Positions 1-9,129 of a DNA stretch of 64,000 bases are shown here, one piece after another. Positions within the stretch are counted from its first letter, which is position 1; each line of letters starts with the position of its first letter. Where the stretch lies: positions 183,854 to 247,853 of the forward strand of contig JADLHJ010000059.1 of NCBI GenBank assembly GCA_020848835.1, written 5' to 3'. This DNA is from Candidatus Hydrogenedentota bacterium. GTDB lineage: Bacteria > Hydrogenedentota > Hydrogenedentia > Hydrogenedentales > SLHB01. The notes under the pieces are model-generated. The model had not been told where the DNA came from, did not search any database, and saw only the letters and a program-made list of their open reading frames with translations. A program made the position numbers and the translations under genes.

Positions 1-447
1 GACCTGATCACAATCCACGCCTGCGGCGGGGCGAAAATGATTGCGGCCGCGCGCGAAGCAGTCGAAGGATCACAAACACGCGTGCTCGCGGTTACCGTGC
101 TGACAAGCATCAACGACGCGGTCTTGCAGAATGAAGTCGGCATTCCCGCAAGCGCGGAAGAAACGGTGACGCGTTTCGCAAAGCTTGCGGTCAACAACGG
201 CGCGCACGGTGTCGTGGCGTCGCCGCATGAGATCGCTGCGATTCGCAGCGCTGTGGGGCATGGGCCTCTAATTGTCACGCCGGGCATACGGCCAGCGTGG
301 GCGTCCACCGACGACCAGGCCCGCTTCATGACGCCACGCGAAGCCGCGCTGGCTGGCGCAAACTTCGTGGTCGTGGGCCGGCCGATTCTGAAACATGCAA
401 ACCCAACCGAAGCGGTCGCGCTCGTGACAAAGGAACTCGCTGTATGA
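1..447 (+). CDS. pyrF: orotidine 5'-phosphate decarboxylase, C-terminal part (truncated by window edge)
   Basis: ORF open to the left edge; C-terminal motifs VTPGIRPAW and GANFVVVGRPI typical of PyrF; stop overlaps the pyrE start (ATGA). Confidence 0.93.
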   Translation, partial: DLITIHACGGAKMIAAAREAVEGSQTRVLAVTVLTSINDAVLQNEVGIPASAEETVTRFAKLAVNNGAHGVVASPHEIAAIRSAVGHGPLIVTPGIRPAWASTDDQARFMTPREAALAGANFVVVGRPILKHANPTEAVALVTKELAV

Positions 448-1025
448 CCTCCGGACAAGTCCTCGATATATTTCGCGCAACCGGCGCACTCCTCGAAGGA
501 CACTTCCTCTACACCAGCGGACGCCATGGGGCGCACTTTGTACAGGCATCCCGCGTGCTGCAATTCCCTAACTACACCGAACGCCTCTGCAAAGCGATCG
601 CAGACAAGTGGGCAAACGATAAGATCGAACTCGTATGCGGACCCGCAACCGGCGGCATTATCTTGTCCTATGAAACCGCCCGCCACCTCGAATGTAGATC
701 CGTGTTCACGGAAAAGGACGATGAAGGTGGTGGCATGTCGATGAAACGTGGCTTCAAACTCGATCCCGGCACAAACTTGTTGGTCGTCGAAGACATCGTC
801 ACCACAGGCGGCTCGGTGAAAAAAACAATCGAACACCTTCGCGCACGCGGCGCGCGTATCGCGGGCGTGTCCGTGCTCGTCGATCGCAGTGGGGGAGAGG
901 CCAACTTCGATTGTCCCTACAAACCGCTCTCGTATCTTCAACTGAAAAGCTACGACCCGAAAGAATGTCCCGGCTGCCAAGACAAACTGCCCTTGAGCGA
1001 CCCGGACGACTTGGTCATTCAATGA
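444..1025 (+). CDS. pyrE: orotate phosphoribosyltransferase
   Basis: PRTase motif LLVVEDIVTTGGSVKK; TSGRHGAHFVQASRVLQ; ATG at 444 overlaps the pyrF stop. Confidence 0.93.
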   Translation: MTSGQVLDIFRATGALLEGHFLYTSGRHGAHFVQASRVLQFPNYTERLCKAIADKWANDKIELVCGPATGGIILSYETARHLECRSVFTEKDDEGGGMSMKRGFKLDPGTNLLVVEDIVTTGGSVKKTIEHLRARGARIAGVSVLVDRSGGEANFDCPYKPLSYLQLKSYDPKECPGCQDKLPLSDPDDLVIQ

Positions 1026-2056
1026 TCCGTGAGTCAGTACTTGTAGCACTCGCTTCCGCGTTTTTTGCACTCTATGCAATTGCCGACGATTCACTTCTTT
1101 CTCATCCTCGCGCGGACATGAGTCTTGGCGCAATCGCGAAGCAACTCAACGCACCCGGCATTACTATCCTCAAGCCGGACAAAGACGAACCCGAATGGTG
1201 GGCGGGAGCGCCTTCCGTTGCACGCGATAAGGATGGCGTTTTTTGGATGGCCTGCCGCATGCGCGCCGGCGAAGGCGAGCGCGGTCTGCGCGGTTACGAG
1301 ATTCGTATACTCCGCAGCAGCGAAGGCGAGCATTTCGAAAAAGTACTCACCATAAAACGCGAGGATGTGCCAATTCCGGGATTCGAACGCCCCGCACTGT
1401 TGATCGATCCCGCGACGAACAAATTTAAACTGTACGCCTGCGGGCCGTGGAAGGAAGGTCCGTGGTCCATCATTAAATTCGACGATGCAGCAACCCCCGC
1501 GGAATTTCTTGCGTCCACAGCCAAACCGGTAATCGTGCCGCGCGAAAAAAACTATGAACGCGATCAACAACCGATTGAATACAAAGATCCCGTGATCGTC
1601 TGCGCAGAGAACAAATACCATTGCTACGTGATCGGCTACGTGCGTCGAAACGAACGCATATTTCACTTCGTAAGCGACGATGGCGAAAAATGGCAACCCG
1701 TGGGAAATCCTTACGAACCGATTATGGATTTGAGCGGCTGGCACGATTTCTTCGTGCGTCCTGCCTCGGTTGTTTTCACCGGCGCGGGCCATCTCTACGT
1801 GTACGAAGGGTCCAAGACGTCCTGGTACGATCCCGTCTACAACGTCGCGACCGGCCTGGCATACACCTTCGATCTCCATCGCGTTATTGATCTCACGCCG
1901 AACGCGCCACTCGCCGTGAGTGTGACGCCGAGCGAACATTTCGCGACGTTCCGCTATTCGAGTTGGTTGCGCGTCGAAAACGCGTTTTGGGTCTACGCGG
2001 AGGTTACTGCGCCAAACGACACCAAAGAGATTCGTCTCTTCAAGCCGGTTCTCTAA
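1022..2056 (+). CDS. secreted beta-propeller glycosyl hydrolase-like protein (GH43/GH130-like fold)
   Basis: N-terminal signal peptide; repeated propeller-type W/D blades (WWAGAPSVARDKDGVFW, YKDPVIV); ATG overlaps the pyrE stop. Confidence 0.55.
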   Translation: MIRESVLVALASAFFALYAIADDSLLSHPRADMSLGAIAKQLNAPGITILKPDKDEPEWWAGAPSVARDKDGVFWMACRMRAGEGERGLRGYEIRILRSSEGEHFEKVLTIKREDVPIPGFERPALLIDPATNKFKLYACGPWKEGPWSIIKFDDAATPAEFLASTAKPVIVPREKNYERDQQPIEYKDPVIVCAENKYHCYVIGYVRRNERIFHFVSDDGEKWQPVGNPYEPIMDLSGWHDFFVRPASVVFTGAGHLYVYEGSKTSWYDPVYNVATGLAYTFDLHRVIDLTPNAPLAVSVTPSEHFATFRYSSWLRVENAFWVYAEVTAPNDTKEIRLFKPVL

Positions 2057-2068
2057 TCCGGCAACCCA

Positions 2069-2827
2069 ATGCCAACATTGCGCGCCACAATTCGTTACGT
2101 CGGCACTCCCTTCGCGGGGTGGCAGGTGCAGCCCGACCGAACCACCGTGCAAGGCGAAATCCAGCGCGTCCTTTCGCAAATCGCAAACAAACCGGTCCGC
2201 ATTTATGGCGCAGGCCGCACGGATGCGGGCGTTCACGCATTCGGACAAGTCTGCTCCTTTCCTTGGGTTGGCGAACAGGATCTCGAGAAACTGCGTCGCT
2301 CTCTCACGCGGATGTTGGGTCCATATATACAGGTCACCGCATTGCACTCCGCGCCCGGTGGATTTCATGCGGGCGATTCGGCGAAAGGCAAGCGCTATTG
2401 GTTTTGCGTCTCCAATGCGGAAGAGCCCGATCCATTCAATGCAGCGTATTGCTGGCAACTCCCGCGCGGTGTGAATCTCGACCGCTTACAGTCGCTGACC
2501 ACGCAATTCACCGGCACGCGCGATTTCGCCGGCTTTCAAAGCAGCGGATCGGAACGTGAAAGCACCGTGCGCCGACTGCATTCGATCGAATTGCACGAAG
2601 GCGGGATCGTTGCGCCCTTTGATGCGAAGGGTCTATTCACTATTCGCTTCCACGGCGACGGCTTCCTCTACAAAATGGTGCGCAATATCACCGGCACTCT
2701 GGTTGATGTTGCGCGCGGCGCTGTTCCGGAAACGCGCATTGCGGAATTGTTCGAATCTGGTGGACCTTACCATGGCAATACAGCGCCCGCGCACGGGCTA
2801 ACACTCGTCGAAGTGCTGTATGCCTAA
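2069..2827 (+). CDS. truA: tRNA pseudouridine synthase A
   Basis: YGAGRTDAGVHAFGQ catalytic motif, FLYKMVRNITGTL. Confidence 0.95.
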   Translation: MPTLRATIRYVGTPFAGWQVQPDRTTVQGEIQRVLSQIANKPVRIYGAGRTDAGVHAFGQVCSFPWVGEQDLEKLRRSLTRMLGPYIQVTALHSAPGGFHAGDSAKGKRYWFCVSNAEEPDPFNAAYCWQLPRGVNLDRLQSLTTQFTGTRDFAGFQSSGSERESTVRRLHSIELHEGGIVAPFDAKGLFTIRFHGDGFLYKMVRNITGTLVDVARGAVPETRIAELFESGGPYHGNTAPAHGLTLVEVLYA

Positions 2828-3587
2828 GAACGGACTGCCCACGCAGGAACAATATAGCCACGAAAGTCTCACCCGCTACGAATGGATTTTCGGTAAGGAC
2901 TTTCTCAGTTCAGGCGCGCCCGAAGTTGCGAGTCACGCCGCGAAAGCGCTTGATCTTAGACCGGGCGCGCGCGTGCTGGACATCGGGTCGGGTCTCGGCG
3001 GTGCCGCATTTTTTTTCGCGGAAGCGTATTCCGCGCAGGTGACCGGACTTGACGTGCTACCGCAGATGCACGCGGAAGCGCAACGTCGCGGTAACGAGCG
3101 GAACATCGTCAATGTCGCGTTTATCCTTGGGGACGTATTGTCGGTACCACTGCCTGCCGCGCAATTCGATGCGGTATACAGCAAGGATTCGTTTCTTCAC
3201 ATCCAAGACAAACAAAAGCTGATGCAGACATTGTTCAGGTTGGTCGCACCAGGAGGACGCATATTCTTCACCGACTACCTGCGCGGGCGAGCGTTCGGAA
3301 GCCAAGAGTTTGAGACCTACGCTGCGGATTCCCAATACAGCCTGGCAACCGTTGAGCAATATGTCGAGCAATTACGGGTGGCAGGATTTCAGAATATTGT
3401 AACGGGTGATTGGAGCGAGCGATTAACTGAAATACTACGTGAGGATATCGCCAAGCTGCGTGCTTGCGATTCAGTGCTAGCGACAGCCGATGTTGACTAT
3501 CTGATTGATCGATGGGAACTCAAATTGCGCTGTCTCCATTCCGGCGACATGAAGTGGGGAAGTTTCGAAGCACGCCGCGTAAAATAA
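2820..3587 (+). CDS. SAM-dependent methyltransferase (phosphoethanolamine methyltransferase-like)
   Basis: VLDIGSGLGGAAFFFAE SAM-binding motif; FDAVYSKDSFLHIQDK; PGGRIFFTDYLRG. Confidence 0.8.
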   Translation: MPKNGLPTQEQYSHESLTRYEWIFGKDFLSSGAPEVASHAAKALDLRPGARVLDIGSGLGGAAFFFAEAYSAQVTGLDVLPQMHAEAQRRGNERNIVNVAFILGDVLSVPLPAAQFDAVYSKDSFLHIQDKQKLMQTLFRLVAPGGRIFFTDYLRGRAFGSQEFETYAADSQYSLATVEQYVEQLRVAGFQNIVTGDWSERLTEILREDIAKLRACDSVLATADVDYLIDRWELKLRCLHSGDMKWGSFEARRVK

Positions 3588-3851
3588 AAGATGCGCTATG
3601 CCTTGGGAGCCATAGCGCACTCGTCAGAGGGTAAGACCTGGGGCTTGCCAATTCCAACGGCAGTGGGATTAGTCTGCCGGTTTAATTCTGGATGACTTGC
3701 CTTGGCCTTTTAATAAGGTTGACATCCGTGTCACTCGCCGCGACCTCCGTGTCTTGGCTTACATCTAATTTATCGACAAAAGCTGGAAAATCTTTAGCGA
3801 ATTGTGAGGAGTTTATCGCGCGCTAAATTGCTGTGGGACTTCACATTAATA

Positions 3852-3899
3852 CAAAAAAAGAAAGCGCGCGCTCACGCCAATAGGACGGTGAGCGCGCGC
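3852..3899 (-). terminator. rho-independent terminator of fliS (minus strand)
   Basis: 12-bp perfect stem GCGCGCGCTCAC/GTGAGCGCGCGC (3864-3875/3888-3899), followed on the minus strand by a T-rich tract (plus: aaaaaaagaaa). Confidence 0.9.
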
Positions 3900-3914
3900 A
3901 AAGGGCGTGAGTGA

Positions 3915-4352
3915 TTAGCCCTGCATATTCAGCACGGCAGCGCCGTGCACGTTTGCCGGTTTCGATTCTTCCGCGCTTTGCGTTGCAGCTTTCGCGAAGG
4001 CTTCCTGCCAGGTGTTGCGCATTGCCGTGAGGTGCGTAATCACTTCATCGAGCGGCGAGCTGTCCTTGCGAATATTTGCTTTGATCAATAGGTGCTGGAA
4101 GTATTCGTAAATGCGGTCGAGTTGTTTAGCGATCGCGACTTTCATGTCCAGCGAATTGCGGAGTTCGGCGACGATGTCCTGCGCGCGCAGCAAGTTGTTG
4201 TGAACGCCTTCGGTGCGGCCCTTCGAGAGTTGCCGTTTCGCTTCTTCCGCGCGCTGGATCGCGCCGTTGAACAACATCACGATGAGTTTGCCCTGCGACG
4301 ATGTCTCGACATCGACGCGTTTATAGGCGTTGTACTGTGCGGCTGCTGACAT
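3915..4352 (-). CDS. fliS: flagellar export chaperone FliS
   Basis: FliS-like sequence (YNAYKRVDVETSSQGKLIVMLFNGAI); located immediately downstream of fliD. Confidence 0.9.
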   Translation of the reverse strand: MSAAAQYNAYKRVDVETSSQGKLIVMLFNGAIQRAEEAKRQLSKGRTEGVHNNLLRAQDIVAELRNSLDMKVAIAKQLDRIYEYFQHLLIKANIRKDSSPLDEVITHLTAMRNTWQEAFAKAATQSAEESKPANVHGAAVLNMQG

Positions 4353-4371
4353 TCTGGTCCTCCTGCATCAA

Positions 4372-6093
4372 TTAAATCGACAAAAATGAACTTTGTATTC
4401 CCGACAATGACGCCCCCTGCTGCTGGAACTGCGAGGCCATCGTCTCTAGTCTTGTGAACTGCGCGCGCAATCGCCGTTCCTTCGCGGCGATACGGTCTTC
4501 CATACGGTCGATGCGATCGTTCAAGTCCTGGATCTGCGTATCGATAGAACCATTGCTTTTTACGCGTTGGTTCAGATAGCCAGTCGTGGAAGTCGCTTCA
4601 TCGAGAAAGTCAAAGAAAAGGTTGGCGATACCCGTTTCACTCGAATTTGAAAACAAATCGCGCACATTGGCGCGGTCGTCGCGCAACGCTTCGCGGAAGG
4701 CGTCCTCATCCATCTGAAGCGGGGATACCACGCCCGAATCGAAGCTGTCACCGGTATCGATGCCAATATCTACAAGACTCTCGAATGTTCCGCTAAGGCC
4801 GGGGATCTGATTGAAGATGTTGCCGCGCAAATAATCCTCGATTTGACGCAGCGAAGCATCGCCCGAAAGCGCGCCTGAGCCGGTGATCTGATCGCGTAAC
4901 CCGGAGATCGCGTCGTTGTACGCGGTAATAAATTCTTGCACGTCCTCAACAATCGCATCGTCATCGACGGAGACCGTGGCTGTACTTGTGCCCGTACTCA
5001 ACAAACGGAGGGTCACGCCGCCGATGGCGTCCGCAATTTCGTTGCTATTGCGCGTCAGCACCGGTCCACCGTTGATGGTGAACTGTGAGTCTGCGCCCGC
5101 GGTCTGCGTGGCCGCGGTGAGATTGGTGACATTGAGGAAATTGCTCGTGCCGGCTTGGAACGAAATCGTGCGGCTGCCCAACGTATCGCTAACCATGCGA
5201 ATTGTGTCGGTCGAACTGTCGTAACTCGCCGTTACCCCTGCATCGCTATCATTGATTCGACCAAGCACATCCGACAAGGTATCCGACGTGGGATCGACGG
5301 TAATGGTCACACCATTAATCTTAAAGCTGCCCGCGGTAATAGCGCCGCCGCCAAACGAAACAGTATTAAGCACTTCGGTCGCACTGATGGCGCCCAGATT
5401 GCGCGTGCTCGAGACCTCGGTCGATCCATTTACGTTTGTAGATTGCGTCGCCCCGGACACATTCAGCACGTCGAGCAGGTTGCTTGTATCACCAGTCGCA
5501 CCAAAATTGATGATGCTCGTATTGCCCGCCGTCGTGTTCGCAATCGTAAGCTTGTCGGTTGTTGCGTTGTAGCTGGCTGTGACGCCTGCGCCATTGGCGT
5601 TGATGGTGTTAATGACAGAGGTAAGAGAATCCGTGGCGGGGTCCACGTTCATTTGAACCCCGTTTATCGTAAATGTACCCCCGGTAATTTCTGCAGAAAT
5701 GCCGCTCGAACTCAATGCCGCCCCAGTATTAATGGCCGCGCCAAGCTTTGCGCTGCTGTTTGCGGAGGTGGCGCTCGCAAGTGCGATGACACTTATTGCA
5801 TAGGCGCCAGACACGGGCGACTCTCCCGAAACGGTCGCGGTGAGGACTGATTCCTCGCTCGACGTTGCCTGGAATTGGCTGAATAGGTTCGTAAGGCGGA
5901 AGTCCTGCGCGCGGTTGCGCAAGGTTTGGAGCGTACTGCGAATGGCGCTGACGGCGCTCTTGGCCGACTCCAGCTCATCAATGCGGTCTTCCAAACGTGC
6001 GATGGGCGCGCGCTCAAGCTGGATGAGCTGGCTGATAATCTGGTTCGAGTTCAGCCCTGTGATGAGGCCGCCGATGTTGAAGCCGCCGCTCAT
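4372..6093 (-). CDS. fliD: flagellar hook-associated protein 2 (filament cap)
   Basis: N-terminal GLITGLNSNQIISQLIQLERAPI; two flagellin-hook-IN-like internal repeats; C-terminal coiled coil. Confidence 0.92.
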   Translation of the reverse strand: MSGGFNIGGLITGLNSNQIISQLIQLERAPIARLEDRIDELESAKSAVSAIRSTLQTLRNRAQDFRLTNLFSQFQATSSEESVLTATVSGESPVSGAYAISVIALASATSANSSAKLGAAINTGAALSSSGISAEITGGTFTINGVQMNVDPATDSLTSVINTINANGAGVTASYNATTDKLTIANTTAGNTSIINFGATGDTSNLLDVLNVSGATQSTNVNGSTEVSSTRNLGAISATEVLNTVSFGGGAITAGSFKINGVTITVDPTSDTLSDVLGRINDSDAGVTASYDSSTDTIRMVSDTLGSRTISFQAGTSNFLNVTNLTAATQTAGADSQFTINGGPVLTRNSNEIADAIGGVTLRLLSTGTSTATVSVDDDAIVEDVQEFITAYNDAISGLRDQITGSGALSGDASLRQIEDYLRGNIFNQIPGLSGTFESLVDIGIDTGDSFDSGVVSPLQMDEDAFREALRDDRANVRDLFSNSSETGIANLFFDFLDEATSTTGYLNQRVKSNGSIDTQIQDLNDRIDRMEDRIAAKERRLRAQFTRLETMASQFQQQGASLSGIQSSFLSI

Positions 6094-6188
6094 ACGTTAA
6101 GCCCGCCGTGGCGCGCCCGCTGCCCAAGTGCTTGCCACATAAGTACTGCCCTCCAAAGAAATCCCCAGCGCAATGTGCGCCACGGGAT

Positions 6189-6216
6189 TTATCGGCATAG
6201 CAGCGAATCGACTTTA
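6189..6216 (-). promoter_or_regulatory. candidate sigma-28 (FliA) promoter for fliDS
   Basis: On the minus strand: TAAA-N16-GCCGATAA. The -10 matches the sigma-28 consensus exactly; the spacer is one nt longer than the usual N15. Confidence 0.6.
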
Positions 6217-6655
6217 GGATATACCGCGGTCAATTTGTTTCCCCACAAGCCATCTCCGCACTTCAAGTCGCTACGCAGGGAGTTCGCGGATGTGTAGAAA
6301 ATGGTGATAAATAATTGCTTTTAGTAATATATGCCGATTTCAATGAGTATTATCGTTGCTTTTAGACTATTAATTGTAATCAAAACATGCCTTTATTTGT
6401 GTTTTATATAGACTAAACATTATAGATTTATATCTATTACATCGGCATTTTAAAAGTGCGAATCGGAAGCGCAACGATTCGACGCACGGTCACTGCTTGG
6501 GTATAGAGGTAGGAACTCTGCGGTTGTCGCCGGCTTTTTCCACGCAACAGACGATAAATCGGTCCATGTTGTTTTGGCATGACGGGCGGAAGGTAACCGG
6601 GATGGAACGCAGCGGCCCTTCTACGCTCAAACGCCCGTCTGCACGAAATCCAAGC

Positions 6656-6694
6656 AAAAAAACGGGCGGGCAAGTCTTGCGACTTACCCGCCCG
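6656..6694 (-). terminator. rho-independent terminator of the 6741-7196 gene
   Basis: Stem CGGGCGGG(C/T)AAGT with arms 6663-6675/6682-6694, followed on the minus strand by a run of seven T. Confidence 0.88.
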
Positions 6695-6740
6695 GAGACA
6701 TTCTTCGTATAGCTAACGAAAAACCCAGTAACGTGCGAGA

Positions 6741-7196
6741 TTACGGGATCATCGACCAAGCATACGACGAGTTGGCGCCAGCGGCACCACCAACGAAGAT
6801 ACGGACCGCGCCGCTAGGAGCGACAGCGTCCGAGTACAGGATCGACGCCGTACCAGCACCGGCGGTACCGGTGGCGTTCGGGATAAGCGATCCTACACCT
6901 TCGTTCGGGTCAGTCTGCACCGGGCGCCAGCCACGAGCAGCGTTACCCGCGATCGAGAACGTGTTGGCAACAGGTGTACGGTTCGAGCCATCCAGACCGA
7001 AGTACAGGACGGTGTACTCGTTGGCCGTTGCTTCGTTGTTCTTGAGCGCGAGGAACGTGGCCGCCAACGACGGCGGGAACAACTGCGAGTCCACGTTGCC
7101 ACCACCGTCACTGAACGACGCAACACCGAGTGTACCGGCGCTAGCCGTAAGAACACCCAACATCAACACGGATGCGAACAAAGCGAGCTTCTTCAT
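6741..7196 (-). CDS. small secreted protein of unknown function
   Basis: Clear signal peptide MKKLALFASVLMLGVLTASAG; RBS-like aaggaggtgaaag upstream; own terminator. Confidence 0.75.
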   Translation of the reverse strand: MKKLALFASVLMLGVLTASAGTLGVASFSDGGGNVDSQLFPPSLAATFLALKNNEATANEYTVLYFGLDGSNRTPVANTFSIAGNAARGWRPVQTDPNEGVGSLIPNATGTAGAGTASILYSDAVAPSGAVRIFVGGAAGANSSYAWSMIP

Positions 7197-7566
7197 TCTT
7201 TCACCTCCTTACTCTGTAGAAAACTGCATACCAGGCGTTAAGGACAAGGTTATTTACATGTGGCGACACGCGAGGAAATACTACACCCCTTTTCCCCGAA
7301 GAACTCCAAGATCCGTGCAGCCCGCTCACGCAGCCAACCACGACGTTTCTAAACCCTCTCCCAAGCGACCCATAAAGCCCCGCACAAACGGGACCGAATG
7401 CAGCTGGTTCTCTCCTGTATGACTCTATCATACAGCGAGCAGTGTGTCAACCGATTTTCAGACGGCTAACACTTATTTAACACGAGTCCTACGTATGAGT
7501 TCCGTCATTTGCAAAGTATTTCCAGTAGGATATCTGTCGTTCCCTTTTGGAACGTATTTGCTCTCG

Positions 7567-9024
7567 CTACTTGAGATATCCAATACTCCGAATATTTTCT
7601 TGCTGCTCAGGAGTCAGGGCACTCGTCGTTGACGACTCTTGACGAAGCGGATGCGATGCGTTCGCAGAATGGAAGTCTTGCAACATCTTCCGAAGCGGCG
7701 CAGCAGCAGTATGAGATGGCTCAAGAATGGTACCGTTACGCTCACCTGGATCATTTTTAAGATTGATAAAGGTTTCGTTGGACGCAATCTTATCTACGAT
7801 GAGCTTCTCCTCACCCAGAACTATTGCATCAAGGTCGCGATTCGAACCCTTGATTGACATCATTGCGGCAGAGTAAGAGGGGCGATCCACGGGCAGCGCG
7901 CCTGATAGAGTCGCGATGTCCCGCCCTTGCCATTCAGGACGGGGGTGTAGGCCTAGTAAGGCCGCGCAAGCCGGAAGGATGTCGACCAGCTCGACCGGGG
8001 CATCCACGGTGCGTGGCGATTTTCCACGAACATACACAATTAGAGGTACCCGCGTAAGTTCTTCGTAGACTGTCTTACCATGTCCGATCGAGCCGTGCTC
8101 CCAGAGTTCCTCACCGTGGTCAGAGGTCACGACGATGATGGCGTTGGGGTCGGATTCTCTCACGCGGTCAATGAGTCGACCTAGTTGAACGTCCAAGTAA
8201 TGCACGGACGAATCGTACTTGGCGCGTAAGTATTCCTCGCCTTCTTTTGACAGATTTCCATATTTGCGCTGGTTAGTGATGCCAACTTCGAACATGATGC
8301 GATCACGGTAGCAGTCACTATAGTTTTCGACTAGCTTCCGGTCCTCTTTGGAAATGGACGGCAAGTTCGCATCTGCGTCCACGAAGTCGGCTGGCGTTTC
8401 GTAAGGGGCGTGGGCGTCCATGTAATGAACATATAGAAATCGTGGCGATGGCAACTTCGAGAGTTCTTCAAGTGCGGCGTCAGTCACGGCATTGCCGTGA
8501 AACTTGGGGTACTTTAGGTACTCGTAGGAATCAAAGCCTTGATCGAAACCGAAGTGGGACACAATATTCGCGTTGCTCTGTATTCCGGCATTCGCATAGC
8601 CCTGCGATTTCAAAAATTCAGCAAAAGTCTCGAAGGACGGCGGTAGTACGTCAGTCTCCGGAAGGGCGTCTTCACTGAGATCGCCATCAATACCGTAGTA
8701 AACCTTGTGCACTTCGGGGTACAACGAGGTGAAGAGTGTAGCCATCGACGGCTTGGTCCAAGTCGCCTGTACGCGGCAGTTGCGGTAATCCAACGATTCC
8801 GAAGCCAGTTTGGCGAGGTTCGGCATAAGGGGTTTGCCGTTACGCTGCATGTGGACGCGGTCCGCGCGCAAGGTATCGGCGACAATCAGCACAAGATTAG
8901 GTTTCGCTACCTCGACAGTCTCAACGCTTCCGGGTTGCGAACAGGAAGCGCAGAGGACGGCGCCCATCAGACAAGATGCCGGGGCAAAAAACAGCCCCCA
9001 AAATAAGCGAAAGCGCGCTTTCAC
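7567..9024 (-). CDS. sulfatase/alkaline-phosphatase-fold lipoprotein, active-site residue Thr instead of Cys/Ser
   Basis: NLVLIVADTLRADRV, VTSDHGEELWEHGSIGHGKTVYEE; lipobox-like LCASC; GTG start at 9024 chosen (ORF extends to 9099). Confidence 0.82.
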   Translation of the reverse strand: MKARFRLFWGLFFAPASCLMGAVLCASCSQPGSVETVEVAKPNLVLIVADTLRADRVHMQRNGKPLMPNLAKLASESLDYRNCRVQATWTKPSMATLFTSLYPEVHKVYYGIDGDLSEDALPETDVLPPSFETFAEFLKSQGYANAGIQSNANIVSHFGFDQGFDSYEYLKYPKFHGNAVTDAALEELSKLPSPRFLYVHYMDAHAPYETPADFVDADANLPSISKEDRKLVENYSDCYRDRIMFEVGITNQRKYGNLSKEGEEYLRAKYDSSVHYLDVQLGRLIDRVRESDPNAIIVVTSDHGEELWEHGSIGHGKTVYEELTRVPLIVYVRGKSPRTVDAPVELVDILPACAALLGLHPRPEWQGRDIATLSGALPVDRPSYSAAMMSIKGSNRDLDAIVLGEEKLIVDKIASNETFINLKNDPGERNGTILEPSHTAAAPLRKMLQDFHSANASHPLRQESSTTSALTPEQQENIRSIGYLK

Positions 9025-9129
9025 TGGACACACAGGCTCCGTAGTTGGGAGTTGGTTTGATCGCAACGTATAATGCCGCTCCCATTGCGGGAATGGCAAA
9101 CGCTCCTACACCGAATCGGACATCGCTAC

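Noticed and set aside
1091-2458. 455-aa minus-strand ORF
   Set aside because: Antisense to the propeller gene and truA; no recognisable motif and Arg/His-rich. An artefact of codon bias on the true coding strand.
5155-5850. 231-aa plus-strand ORF
   Set aside because: Antisense to fliD; low-quality translation.
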